Positions 1 through 5,813 of a DNA stretch of 5,813 bases are shown here, piece after piece; the first letter of the stretch is position 1, and the number at the start of each line of letters is the position of its first letter. The notes below the pieces were generated by a model, which saw nothing but the letters and a program-made list of their open reading frames with translations, had not been told where the DNA came from and did not search any database. The stretch is from positions 1 through 5,813 of the forward strand of contig WRCL01000139.1 of NCBI GenBank assembly GCA_009783975.1, written 5' to 3'. Position numbers and translations under genes: made by a program. The stretch is from Micrococcales bacterium (GTDB taxonomy: Bacteria; Actinomycetota; Actinomycetes; Actinomycetales; Cellulomonadaceae).

Positions 1-755
1 TGGCCTTCCCTCTCCGAGGCACCGATGAGCTGGTCGACGACGTCTTTGAGCTCCTTGCGCAGGCGTGCTTGTTCGTCGAGCAGGCGGAACTGTTCTCTGT
101 GCGTGTCGCGGGAACGTTCCAAGGCCCCTGGGACTGGTGTGCGCGACGCGGCCGCGCGGCGGACCGAGACCTCCAGGCGTTCTGCGTCGTCGTCAAGGTC
201 AGGGCGGCCGGCCCCCCCGAGCGCTGCCGCGAGCTCGACGAGCCGGGTGTCTTCGACCAGCGCGGCGAGCCGACGCCGCATCTTCTGCCAGAACGGCGAG
301 AGCGGACCCCTCTTCTGCTGTGCGCGGATCCGCTCAGCCAACTCGCTGGCGATCTCTTCACGGGCGACGTTGAGCATCGCGACGACCGGAGCCGAGCTCC
401 ACTCGTGCTCCCACAGGTCGAACCACACCGTCTGGAAGTGCCCGACGTCGTCGACACCGTCGCCCCAGGCCCTGGCCCTGCGGGCGGCCCGGCCTGCTCC
501 GTCGCCACGTGGGGCAGGGTCGGCGCTGTGCAGGTCTGCCTGGACCCGGCGCATGAACGAGGTCTTTCCCGAGCCGACCGCCCCGTACAGCCCTACGGTC
601 GACGGCGGTTCAGCCGTGGTGACGATGAGCTCGAACGCCTTGCGGTAGCTGTCGAGCTGGAGAACGTCGCTGTCAACCGCGTTGGCGGTGCGCATCTTGT
701 ACCTGGGCACCGCACCAGTGCGCACACTGGCAGCCCACCCGTCGACCGCAACCAC
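1..755 (-). CDS. KAP-family P-loop NTPase, N-terminal part (cut by left edge)
   Basis: The minus-strand frame is open from position 806 to the left edge without a stop. Translated from the GTG at 755 it gives about 251 residues. Seen directly: a Walker A motif GAVGSGKTS at residues 58-66 (encoded near 558-584), then VWFDLWEHEW at about residues 110-119, which matches the conserved tryptophan-rich strand after the P-loop in KAP NTPases. A charged helical, possibly coiled-coil stretch (QFRLLDEQARLRKELKDVV) ends the visible part. Walker B, expected as a DDLDR-type motif, would lie outside the window. Family knowledge: KAP NTPases are membrane-associated ATPases, often patchily distributed; phage-exclusion protein PifA belongs to this family. 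The start is uncertain. GTG 755 has AAAGGGG six bases upstream and is preferred; ATG 806 and ATG 695 are in the same frame. Third positions are G/C-rich, so it looks intact as far as seen. Its cellular role cannot be told from here. Confidence 0.85.
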   Translation of the reverse strand, partial: MVAVDGWAASVRTGAVPRYKMRTANAVDSDVLQLDSYRKAFELIVTTAEPPSTVGLYGAVGSGKTSFMRRVQADLHSADPAPRGDGAGRAARRARAWGDGVDDVGHFQTVWFDLWEHEWSSAPVVAMLNVAREEIASELAERIRAQQKRGPLSPFWQKMRRRLAALVEDTRLVELAAALGGAGRPDLDDDAERLEVSVRRAAASRTPVPGALERSRDTHREQFRLLDEQARLRKELKDVVDQLIGASEREG

Positions 756-761
756 ATCAAA

Positions 762-768
762 CCCCTTT
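762..768 (-). promoter_or_regulatory. Shine-Dalgarno of the KAP NTPase gene
   Basis: The minus strand reads AAAGGGG, six bases before the GTG at 755. This is the best ribosome binding site among the three candidate starts. ATG 806 has no clear purine run, and ATG 695 has only a short AGG. Confidence 0.5.
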
Positions 769-798
769 CCCTGGGACCAACACCCCAAGCCTCTCGAA

Positions 799-815
799 TC
801 AGACATCTGAGCCTA
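799..815 (-). promoter_or_regulatory. Candidate -10 (TAGGCT) with adjacent dyad before the KAP gene
   Basis: On the minus strand a TANNNT-type element, TAGGCT, lies at 815-810. It is followed by the dyad TCAGA-TG-TCTGA at 810-799, which would cover the transcription start. A start here gives a leader of about 50 bases before GTG 755, consistent with the Shine-Dalgarno there. The -35 match is poor, so this is a weak call. The dyad could be an operator or chance. Confidence 0.25.
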
Positions 816-917
816 CTGACGACCTGTGTCGCCCGGAAGTGCCCGGAGGGATGACGATCTGTCGGTTTTTCTGACGTGGCGGCGTGCATGTGAGTCAATC
901 ACGACGAGTAGACGTCT

Positions 918-932
918 GTGCGCACTGCGCAC
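918..932 (-). terminator. Short GC hairpin after rnhA, possible terminator
   Basis: GTGCGC and GCGCAC form a perfect six-base-pair stem with a three-base loop, 31 bases past the rnhA stop codon. An eight-base palindrome AGACGTCT (910-917) follows at once. There is no U-tract, which is common for terminators in high-GC actinobacteria but weakens the call. Confidence 0.35.
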
Positions 933-963
933 CACCGTGCGGCGTGCGAGGACCGCGCTGGGG

Positions 964-1410
964 TCACACCGACGGGACACCACGGTTGGCCAGGGCGTCG
1001 GCACGTTCGTTGCCCGGGTCGCCAGCGTGGCCTTTGACCCAGACCCATGCCACCTGGTGGCGCGCCAGCTCGGTGTCGAGCAGCTGCCACAGGTCTTGGT
1101 TGGCGACCGGTTGGCGCGCGGCGGTCTTCCACCCGTTGCGTTTCCAGCCTGCCATCCACCGGGTGACACCGTTCATCACGTACGTGGAGTCGACATGTGC
1201 GACCACCTGGCACGGACGGTTCAGCGCACGCAACGCCTCGATCACCGCGGTGAGCTCCATACGGTTGTTCGTCGTGCCAGCCTCGCCGCCGAACAGCTCT
1301 TTCTCCCGGGCGCCGAACCGCAGCAGGGCCCCCCACCCGCCTGGGCCCGGGTTGCCCTTGCACGCACCGTCGGTCCAGATGTCGACGCCAGGCACCGCCG
1401 CGGCGTTCAC
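964..1410 (-). CDS. rnhA: Ribonuclease HI
   Basis: 148 residues, close to the 155 of the E. coli enzyme and alignable over nearly the whole length. It is an endonuclease that cuts the RNA strand of RNA-DNA hybrids, clearing R-loops and replication primers in the cytoplasm with Mg2+. Visible: the N-terminal block [36 protein letters not shown] and [15 protein letters not shown]. The catalytic set by alignment is Asp14, Glu52, Asp74 and Asp138, with His128 in the flexible loop; none is missing. The basic substrate-handling helix ([13 protein letters not shown]) is present, as in E. coli RNase HI. There is no N-terminal hybrid-binding domain and no C-terminal phosphatase fusion of the kind seen in some actinobacteria. 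The start is a GTG at 1410 that overlaps the stop of the FAH-family gene (GTGA), and no strong Shine-Dalgarno is seen, so translational coupling is likely. An in-frame GTG five codons later is an alternative start. Confidence 0.97.
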   Translation of the reverse strand: MNAAAVPGVDIWTDGACKGNPGPGGWGALLRFGAREKELFGGEAGTTNNRMELTAVIEALRALNRPCQVVAHVDSTYVMNGVTRWMAGWKRNGWKTAARQPVANQDLWQLLDTELARHQVAWVWVKGHAGDPGNERADALANRGVPSV

Positions 1411-2177
1411 CGGCGCAGCACCGGGTTGCGCAAGGTGCCGATCTGTTCGACCTCGACCTCGACGACGTCACGGTGCTCCAGCGGACCGGTCCCGGCGGGG
1501 GTGCCGGTGAGGATGACGTCCCCGGGCAGCAACGTGAACGCCTCCGAGACATAGGAAACCAGGTACGCAACGTCGAACACCATCTGCGAGGTGCGCCCGT
1601 GCTGGCGTTGCTCACCGTTGACCCGGACGGTGACCTCGAGGTCGTCGACGTCCAGGTCTGGCACGATCCACGGACCCAGCGGGCACGAGGTGTCGAACCC
1701 CTTGGCCCTGGCCCACTGCCCCTCAGCACGCTGCACGTCGCGGGCCGTGACGTCGTTGGCGCAGGTGTACCCAAACACGTGTGCCGCCGCCGCCTCCGGT
1801 GAGACGTCTTTGGTGACCTTGCCGATGACGACCGCGAGCTCACCTTCGTGCTCGACGCGCTGCGACCACTGCGGCACCACGACCGGGTCGTCTGGTCCGA
1901 CGACCGAGGTGTTCGGCTTGAAGAACAGCAACGGACGCGTCGGCACCTCGACCTGCATCTCTTCGGCGTGCGCGACGTAGTTGCGGGCGACGGCGACGAC
2001 TTTGGACCGCGGGATCACCGGCGCGAGCAGACGCACCCCGTCGTCGTCGAGCCGGACGCGCTCACCGGTCGGCGTGACCGGGGTGTAGATCGGGTCGCCA
2101 GCGATGACGACGAGCTCGTCACCGTCGACCAACGCATACCGGGGGTCCGAACCCTGGGTGAACCTTGCGACGCGCAC
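1407..2177 (-). CDS. Fumarylacetoacetate hydrolase (FAH) family protein
   Basis: 256 residues, the usual size for single-domain FAH-family proteins. The N-terminus ([20 protein letters not shown]) resembles the small DUF2437-type extension. The FAH fold follows from about residue 57: ARNYVAH at 64-70, the metal-ligand motif [12 protein letters not shown] with Glu111 and Glu113, ANDVTARD with Asp142, [12 protein letters not shown] at 159-170, and the TGTPAG loop at 224-229. These are the Mg2+/Mn2+ ligands and substrate loops expected of an active member. The family includes acylpyruvate hydrolases, oxaloacetate decarboxylases and 2-hydroxyhepta-2,4-diene-1,7-dioate isomerases; sequence alone does not fix the substrate here. 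FAH genes near gltX are familiar in actinobacteria; here two genes separate them. The start is GTG 2177 with only a weak upstream purine run. The gene lies 36 bases after the upstream hypothetical gene and overlaps rnhA by four bases, so the three are probably one operon. Confidence 0.93.
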   Translation of the reverse strand: MRVARFTQGSDPRYALVDGDELVVIAGDPIYTPVTPTGERVRLDDDGVRLLAPVIPRSKVVAVARNYVAHAEEMQVEVPTRPLLFFKPNTSVVGPDDPVVVPQWSQRVEHEGELAVVIGKVTKDVSPEAAAAHVFGYTCANDVTARDVQRAEGQWARAKGFDTSCPLGPWIVPDLDVDDLEVTVRVNGEQRQHGRTSQMVFDVAYLVSYVSEAFTLLPGDVILTGTPAGTGPLEHRDVVEVEVEQIGTLRNPVLRR

Positions 2178-2213
2178 GACCCAAGCCTAGACCTCACGCG
2201 ACGGCGCGCCTGG

Positions 2214-2660
2214 TCACGACGAGCTGGTCTTCGCGCTCAGCGACTCGGTGACCAGGTTCTGGACACGTTCACGGGTCAGGCGCGGCTCGACGGTCGGCAG
2301 GTGGATCACCCCGACCGGGTAGTCGGACGGCAACGGGGGGTGCCCAGGACGGGCAAGCACCATGACGACCGCGTCGACGAGCTTGTCCGGGTCGGCTGGG
2401 GCGCCTTCATGTGTGACGTCGGCGAGGGCCTCGTCGACGAGCGCTTCGATCATCGACGTCGCTGTCGGCTCGAGGTTCAGCTGCGCCTCGAACCGGCGCA
2501 CGTCAGCCTGCTGGCGCTGGATCTCACCAACGAGCATCCGCCGCTCCGGGTACGGCAACCACTGCGCGCGGCCCAGGGCAGCGCGCAGCTGGTGCAGCAG
2601 GCGCACTCCGTCGCGGTGGGCGGCGGCCGTCTGGACGTACTGCGCGAGTTGTTCGTGCAT
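2214..2660 (-). CDS. Hypothetical protein, 148 aa, first gene of the FAH-rnhA operon
   Basis: I do not recognise this family. The start is set by an ATG at 2660 with AGAGG five bases upstream; a TTG 57 bases earlier is in frame but has no support. The protein is soluble-looking, with no signal peptide, membrane segment or cysteine. Residues 1-62 look helical and charged (HRDGVRLLHQLRAALGRAQW, then MLVGEIQRQQADVRRFEAQL), possibly a helical hairpin. Residues 68-103 form a second helical block (MIEALVDEALADV, LVDAVVMVLARPG). A proline-rich turn, HPPLPSDYPVGVIHLP, precedes a last helix (TRERVQNLVTESL) and a Ser/Thr tail. Third codon positions are strongly G/C, which supports a real gene. It ends 36 bases before the FAH-family gene, in the same direction. 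A small regulator or adaptor is possible, but nothing in the sequence proves it. Confidence 0.8.
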   Translation of the reverse strand: MHEQLAQYVQTAAAHRDGVRLLHQLRAALGRAQWLPYPERRMLVGEIQRQQADVRRFEAQLNLEPTATSMIEALVDEALADVTHEGAPADPDKLVDAVVMVLARPGHPPLPSDYPVGVIHLPTVEPRLTRERVQNLVTESLSAKTSSS

Positions 2661-2665
2661 CCGTG

Positions 2666-2670
2666 CCTCT
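2666..2670 (-). promoter_or_regulatory. Shine-Dalgarno fixing the start of the 148-aa hypothetical gene
   Basis: The minus strand reads AGAGG five bases before the ATG at 2660. This decides against the longer in-frame reading from TTG at 2717. Confidence 0.6.
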
Positions 2671-2740
2671 GGGTCCCGTGGTCGACGTCTCGGCGACGTT
2701 GGCACAGACGGTAGCAATCACGACGGGTCCACGGGGCCAC

Positions 2741-2770
2741 TATTTAGACCCAAAACGGACACAGTGCCAC
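2741..2770 (-). promoter_or_regulatory. Candidate promoter of the hypothetical-FAH-rnhA operon
   Basis: On the minus strand GTGGCA (2770-2765) and TAAATA (2746-2741) are 18 bases apart. The -35 matches four of six consensus bases and the -10 three of six; CTAAAT one base earlier gives a 17-base spacer. The site is a local AT-rich patch in otherwise GC-rich DNA, between the hairpin that ends the upstream unit and the first gene of the next. It would give a leader of roughly 70-75 bases. Confidence 0.35.
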
Positions 2771-2789
2771 GGTTGTGACCCCGCGGGGA

Positions 2790-2839
2790 CCATGACAGGC
2801 CCGGGGACGATGGAGACGGTTCCCCCGGGCCTGCCATGG
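2790..2839 (-). terminator. Strong 17-bp hairpin after the DUF4349 gene, likely terminator
   Basis: The arms at 2790-2806 and 2823-2839 are complementary over 17 positions, with a single G·U wobble in the minus-strand RNA and a 16-base loop; the inner 11 pairs (CAGGCCCGGGG with CCCCGGGCCTG) are perfect. The stem starts on the base right after the TAG stop at 2840-2842. No U-tract follows, but a further GC palindrome, CCCCGCGGGG, lies at 2779-2788. Position and strength fit a U-less actinobacterial terminator separating two transcription units; a stabilising 3' end is the alternative. Confidence 0.75.
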
Positions 2840-3808
2840 CTACTTCGCGCCCGACTGCGGTGCCGGCGGTGCCAGGTCAGGTGCGGCAGCTGCGGCGCGG
2901 GTCCGCGCCCGGCGGATCCGGCGGCGCCACCCGAGCACGAGCGCAGCGGTGACCAGGCCAGCGACGACCAGCCACGGCAACGCCACGGTCAGGGCCAGGG
3001 CCACCGTCCGCACGGTCCCGGTGAGCGAACCCCAGCCGCGGGCCAGCGCGGCGCCGAACGAGTCGTCGTCGGTGATCTCTTCTGCGTCCTCGGGCGTGGT
3101 GATGTAGATGGTCAAGGTCGACAACGACACCTGGTCGGCGATGCGGTTGCGCTGGGCCACCATCGACTCCAGCTGGGACTGGCGTGCGGTGAGCGCGGAC
3201 TCAGCAGCGATGATGTCCGCAGTGGTCTGCGCCGCGGCGAGCACCGCGGTCATCCGGTCCACCGAGACCTGCTGCGCACCGATCCGCGCGTCGAGGTCCT
3301 GGACCGTCCCGGTGACGTCCTCGACGGTGAGGGTCAACGAGGTCATCTCGCCCATCTTCTTCAGCTCGTCGATGGTGGCCTCCAGCCGGTCGGCCGGGAC
3401 CCGGACAGTCAGGGTCGCCGAACCGCCGCGGTCACCATGGGCAGCGCTCTCGTTGTGCGAGTCCACCCGCGCGTCGCGACCCTGGGCGCGCACCAAGGTG
3501 ACCACATCAGGCACCGTCGCGACCGGGTCGTCGGTCGTCAACGTCATCCGCCCGGTCTGGATGACCTGGCGGTCAGGCTGAGGTTCTGCGTGTCCGGCAC
3601 CGCCGGGTGCAGGTTGCGCGGGAGCTTCGTAGTCGGCTTCGGCCATAGCGTCGTCAGGCGGTCGCTCTGCCACCTGCGGTTCGTACGCACCGCCGTAGTC
3701 GGCCTTTCCCGACGAGGCCGCGTCCGACGAGCAGCCTGCGAACAACGCCGCGCTGGCGACGACGACGGTCAGCGCCCCGACCAGACGGGGCAAGACATGG
3801 GTTCTCAT
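2840..3808 (-). CDS. DUF4349 domain lipoprotein
   Basis: 322 residues. The start is ATG 3808, preceded by GGAGG at a five-base spacing; the frame stays open further upstream, but that part is Cys/Trp-rich and lacks a signal. Residues 1-25 are a lipoprotein signal: a basic N-terminus, a hydrophobic core, then LFAGC with Cys26 as the lipidation site (Phe at -3 is slightly atypical). A low-complexity Pro/Ala/Glu linker spans about 27-80. The DUF4349 region spans about 80-240 and includes a predicted coiled coil (about 172-228, LDARIGAQQVSVDRMTAVL). A hydrophobic C-terminal segment (about 266-293) followed by RRRIRRARTR is a membrane helix with a positive cytoplasmic end. Thus the protein is anchored at both ends, with its domain outside the cell. 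The function of DUF4349 proteins is not established; an envelope role is an inference. It lies 123 bases after gltX in the same direction and may be cotranscribed with it. Confidence 0.92.
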   Translation of the reverse strand: MRTHVLPRLVGALTVVVASAALFAGCSSDAASSGKADYGGAYEPQVAERPPDDAMAEADYEAPAQPAPGGAGHAEPQPDRQVIQTGRMTLTTDDPVATVPDVVTLVRAQGRDARVDSHNESAAHGDRGGSATLTVRVPADRLEATIDELKKMGEMTSLTLTVEDVTGTVQDLDARIGAQQVSVDRMTAVLAAAQTTADIIAAESALTARQSQLESMVAQRNRIADQVSLSTLTIYITTPEDAEEITDDDSFGAALARGWGSLTGTVRTVALALTVALPWLVVAGLVTAALVLGWRRRIRRARTRAAAAAPDLAPPAPQSGAK

Positions 3809-3813
3809 CACGG

Positions 3814-3818
3814 CCTCC
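3814..3818 (-). promoter_or_regulatory. Shine-Dalgarno of the DUF4349 lipoprotein gene
   Basis: GGAGG on the minus strand, five bases before ATG 3808. It fixes the start directly before the lipoprotein signal and excludes the longer reading from 3919. Confidence 0.8.
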
Positions 3819-3825
3819 AAGGTTG

Positions 3826-3871
3826 TGGTGCTCCCACCACATCCGCAGCACGTCTTGTTCTGGGAGCACCA
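3826..3871 (-). repeat. 11-bp inverted repeat in the DUF4349 leader / gltX 3' region
   Basis: TGGTGCTCCCA (3826-3836) and TGGGAGCACCA (3861-3871) are perfect inverted copies 24 bases apart. In the minus-strand RNA they form an 11-bp stem with a 24-base loop, ending seven bases before the GGAGG ribosome binding site of the lipoprotein gene. It could be a gltX terminator or attenuator without a U-tract, a leader stem controlling translation, or a dyad protein-binding site. The sequence does not choose among these. Confidence 0.6.
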
Positions 3872-3902
3872 TGGTTGTCTCTCGGCCTGGTTGTGTCGCC
3901 AG

Positions 3903-3920
3903 GGTGCGCAGCCTTGCACC
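3903..3920 (-). terminator. Weak hairpin just after gltX
   Basis: GGTGC and GCACC pair over five bases around an eight-base loop, 11 bases past the gltX stop. It is short and lacks a U-tract. It may be one part of a leaky termination region together with the longer inverted repeat downstream. Confidence 0.2.
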
Positions 3921-3931
3921 AGGCGTGCGGG

Positions 3932-5428
3932 TCACACTGCCGCGCGCAAGGACGCCACGCGGGCCAGGACCGAGGCCTTGCCGAGGATCTGCATGGACTC
4001 GAACAACGGCGGGGAGACCCGACGACCGGTGACCGCCACACGCAACGGCGTGAACGCGAACCGGGGTTTGATGCCCAGGCCCTCGACCAACGCAGCGGAC
4101 AAAGCTTCGTGGGTGTCGGCGGCGGTGAACGTCTGGGGCACCTGCGCGAGCACCCGGGCGGCCTCGTCGAGCACGGTCGCGGTCTCCTCGCGCAGCGCTG
4201 CACGGGCGTCGTCGTCGATGACGAGGTCGGCGTCGGCGGTGAACAAGAACCCGAGCATCCCGACTGCTTCGCCGAGCAGCGTCATACGCTCGTGGACCAG
4301 TGGCGCGCCGGCGTCCAGGCGCGCGCGGGCCGGTGCGTCCAGGTCGGCGTAGGACGCGGCGGTGACCAACCCACCGGCGTGCAGGTATGGCACGAGGCGG
4401 TCACGGAAGTCGTCAGGGGCAAGCATCCGCAGGTGGGCGGCGTTGATCGCCTCGGCTTTCTTCAGGTCGAACCGCGCCGGGCTGGGGTTGACGTCGGCGA
4501 TGTCGAACGCGGCGACGAGCTCGTCAGTGGTGAACACGTCACGGTCGGGGGCGATGGACCAACCCAGCAGCGCCAGGTAGTTCAGCAGCCCCTCAGGGGT
4601 GAAGCCGCGCTCGCGGTGCGTGAACAGGTTCGACTCAGGGTCACGTTTGCTCAGCTTACGGTTGCCCTCCCCCATGACGTACGGCAGGTGCCCGAACTGC
4701 GGGACGGCGTCGGCCAGCCCCAGGGCGACCAGCGCCTGGTACAGCTCGACCTGCCGCGGGGTCGAGGAGAGCAGGTCTTCGCCGCGCAGCACGTGCGTGA
4801 TCTTCATCGCCGCGTCGTCGACGGGGTTGACCAGCGTGTACAGGGGGTCGCCGTTGCCGCGGACGATGACGTAGTCAGGCACCGACCCGGCCCGGAACGT
4901 CACCGGTCCGCGCACCAGGTCGTGGAACGTCACGTCGGTGGCGGGCATCCGTATGCGCAGCACCGCCTGGCGCCCCTGCGCCCGGTACGCGGCGACCTGC
5001 GCGTCGGTCAGGTCCCGGTCGAACCCGTCGTACCCGAGCTTGGGGTCGCGACCAGCGGCTTTGTGCCGGGCCTCGACCTCCTCGGGTGTCGAGTACGACT
5101 CGTACGCGTACCCTCCAGCCAGCAGCTTCGCGGCGACGTCGGCGTACAGGTCCATCCGCTGCGACTGCCGGTACGGCTCGTACGGCCCCCCGCGCTCGAC
5201 CCCCTCGTCCCAGTCCAGCCCCAGCCACCGCAACGCCTCGAGCAGCTGGTCGTACGACTGCGCCGAGTCCCGCGCCGCGTCGGTGTCCTCGATACGGAAC
5301 ACGAACGTGCCCCCCGTGTTGCGGGCATAAGCCCAGTTGAACAGGCATGTGCGGATGAGCCCCACATGCGGGGTCCCCGTCGGGGACGGGCAGAACCGGA
5401 CACGGACAGGCACTCCAGACGTCGACAT
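3932..5428 (-). CDS. gltX: Glutamyl-tRNA synthetase
   Basis: 498 residues, normal for bacterial GluRS. A cytoplasmic class I synthetase that charges tRNA-Glu with glutamate using ATP. Seen: [17 protein letters not shown] with the HIGH-type motif HVGL at 21-24; FRIEDTD at 44-50; [19 protein letters not shown] and [11 protein letters not shown] (about 194-220); and KLSKRD, the KMSKS-type loop, at 258-263. The C-terminal helical anticodon-binding part runs from about 310 and ends with the conserved [24 protein letters not shown] stretch. The zinc-binding Cys cluster of E. coli GluRS is absent from the 105-140 region ([17 protein letters not shown]), a known natural variation. Actinobacterial GluRS commonly also misacylates tRNA-Gln for GatCAB; this cannot be proved here. 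The start is ATG 5428, the position where homology begins; AGGG lies eight bases upstream and overlaps the stop of the preceding reading frame. A longer reading to 5764 has no domain support. Confidence 0.98.
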   Translation of the reverse strand: MSTSGVPVRVRFCPSPTGTPHVGLIRTCLFNWAYARNTGGTFVFRIEDTDAARDSAQSYDQLLEALRWLGLDWDEGVERGGPYEPYRQSQRMDLYADVAAKLLAGGYAYESYSTPEEVEARHKAAGRDPKLGYDGFDRDLTDAQVAAYRAQGRQAVLRIRMPATDVTFHDLVRGPVTFRAGSVPDYVIVRGNGDPLYTLVNPVDDAAMKITHVLRGEDLLSSTPRQVELYQALVALGLADAVPQFGHLPYVMGEGNRKLSKRDPESNLFTHRERGFTPEGLLNYLALLGWSIAPDRDVFTTDELVAAFDIADVNPSPARFDLKKAEAINAAHLRMLAPDDFRDRLVPYLHAGGLVTAASYADLDAPARARLDAGAPLVHERMTLLGEAVGMLGFLFTADADLVIDDDARAALREETATVLDEAARVLAQVPQTFTAADTHEALSAALVEGLGIKPRFAFTPLRVAVTGRRVSPPLFESMQILGKASVLARVASLRAAV

Positions 5429-5438
5429 GCCACCCACC

Positions 5439-5801
5439 CTACCCAGCGACCCCGGTGACGCTTGCGCAGGTCTGCGTGCGACGGCATGCCTCCACGAGAG
5501 CACCCCAGCTGACGACTGTCGTCCCGCCGGCGCCGACGAGCCTGACGGGGTCGCCGGAGGTGAGCCGTGGGACGACGTCGTGGAGCTCAGCGTGCGCTGC
5601 AGCCAGGGCCCGCTGGTTGTCTCGCTCGACAGGATGGGCGAGGGAGAGTACGGCGACCTCCCACGCCTGGATGCCGTTGGTTTGGTTGGTACCTCGTCCG
5701 GCGGCACTGTCCGCGATGGCAGCGTCGCACATCCATCGGTCGGAGAAGAGTGGCGTGATTGCATATCTGCATAGTTGCTGGTAGAGTGGCAATGTGGACA
5801 C
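5439..5801 (-). CDS. Hypothetical protein upstream of gltX (start uncertain, may continue past the right edge)
   Basis: An open frame of 120 residues from GTG 5801 to TAG 5439-5441; it stays open to the window edge, so the true start may lie outside. I do not recognise it. Support for coding: from about residue 18 onward third codon positions are mostly G/C, the composition is globular ([37 protein letters not shown]), and its stop sits ten bases before the gltX ATG, overlapping that gene's AGGG ribosome binding site as in an operon. Against: no clear Shine-Dalgarno at GTG 5801, and the first dozen codons are AT-rich and sit on a plus-strand promoter-like sequence. The ATG at 5732 is an alternative start giving 97 residues, also without a clear ribosome binding site. 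No signal peptide, membrane segment or named motif is visible. Confidence 0.5.
   Translation of the reverse strand: MSTLPLYQQLCRYAITPLFSDRWMCDAAIADSAAGRGTNQTNGIQAWEVAVLSLAHPVERDNQRALAAAHAELHDVVPRLTSGDPVRLVGAGGTTVVSWGALVEACRRTQTCASVTGVAG
5759..5787 (+). promoter_or_regulatory. Candidate plus-strand promoter at the right edge
   Basis: TTGCAT (5759-5764) and TAGAGT (5782-5787) are separated by exactly 17 bases in a locally AT-richer stretch. TAGAGT fits the TANNNT -10 of actinobacteria. Six bases later a GTG at 5794 opens a frame (reading V-D-T-V-A-E) that runs off the window. This spacing is that expected for a leaderless mRNA. A short direct repeat, TGCATA-tc-TGCATA (5760-5773), lies inside the promoter and might be a regulator half-site. 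Confidence 0.4.
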
Positions 5802-5813
5802 TGTCGCGGAGAA
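5794..5813 (+). CDS. Possible start of a divergent leaderless gene (cut by right edge)
   Basis: Only six full codons are visible from the GTG at 5794, so nothing can be said about the product. The case rests on position: GTG six bases after a TAGAGT -10, no Shine-Dalgarno needed. An ATG two bases earlier, in another frame, is an alternative start. Confidence 0.25.

Noticed and set aside
831..850. Tandem GCCCGGA copies with a ten-base period.
   Set aside because: Two short copies in GC-rich DNA are likely chance; no array or further copies are present.
69..854. A 261-residue plus-strand open frame over the left edge.
   Set aside because: The minus strand there encodes a Walker A motif and KAP features; the plus frame is its GC-driven shadow.
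1848..2714. A 288-residue plus-strand frame over the FAH and hypothetical genes.
   Set aside because: Antisense to a clear FAH-family enzyme, rich in Arg/Asp/Val with no recognisable domain.
3654..3935. A minus-strand frame crossing the gltX-DUF4349 gap, with an internal ATG near the inverted repeat that might start a leader peptide.
   Set aside because: It has no early stop, runs far into the lipoprotein gene in the wrong frame, and becomes Arg-rich. It does not behave like a leader peptide.
5078..5120. Repeated GTAC-containing words in the 5' part of gltX.
   Set aside because: They follow from consecutive Tyr, Glu and Ser codons in the protein (YAYESYS) and need no other explanation.
2663..5458. 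A 931-residue plus-strand open frame antisense to the DUF4349 gene and gltX.
   Set aside because: It lies opposite two well-identified genes and its composition (Arg, Gly, Val, His, Gln-rich, no motifs) is what the complement of GC-biased codons yields. No start signal or domain supports it.

Overview
This is high-GC DNA with strongly G/C-biased third codon positions, typical of an actinobacterium. The actinobacterial GluRS form, the DUF4349 lipoprotein and the FAH-family protein carrying a DUF2437-like N-terminus agree with that; Micrococcales or a relative is my inference, not a demonstrated placement. All well-supported genes lie on the minus strand, so transcription runs from high to low coordinates.

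Layout in the direction of transcription. At the right edge there is a possible uncharacterised gene (5439 to about 5801, perhaps continuing beyond the window). Its stop codon overlaps the ribosome binding site of gltX (3932-5428, glutamyl-tRNA synthetase). About 120 bases later comes a DUF4349 membrane-anchored lipoprotein (2840-3808), with a long inverted repeat in its leader and a 17-bp hairpin starting on the base after its stop codon. That hairpin closes the first unit.

A second unit begins after an AT-richer candidate promoter (2741-2770): an unrecognised 148-residue protein (2214-2660), a fumarylacetoacetate-hydrolase-family enzyme (1407-2177) and RNase HI (rnhA, 964-1410). The last two share a GTGA start/stop overlap. 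A small hairpin follows rnhA.

At the left edge is the N-terminal part of a KAP-family P-loop NTPase (1-755), cut by the window. It is the only accessory-looking gene with a recognisable domain, and the most likely part of any larger uncharacterised system; its partners would lie outside the window to the left. At the extreme right edge a plus-strand promoter-like sequence (5759-5787) sits six bases before a GTG, suggesting a divergent, leaderless gene that starts in the last 20 bases.

Most of the window is ordinary housekeeping: tRNA charging, RNA-DNA hybrid removal and small-molecule catabolism. I see no CRISPR array, tRNA, rRNA or insertion sequence. The items most worth a second look are the truncated KAP NTPase, the unrecognised operon-leading protein, the lipoprotein leader hairpin and the right-edge divergent promoter.
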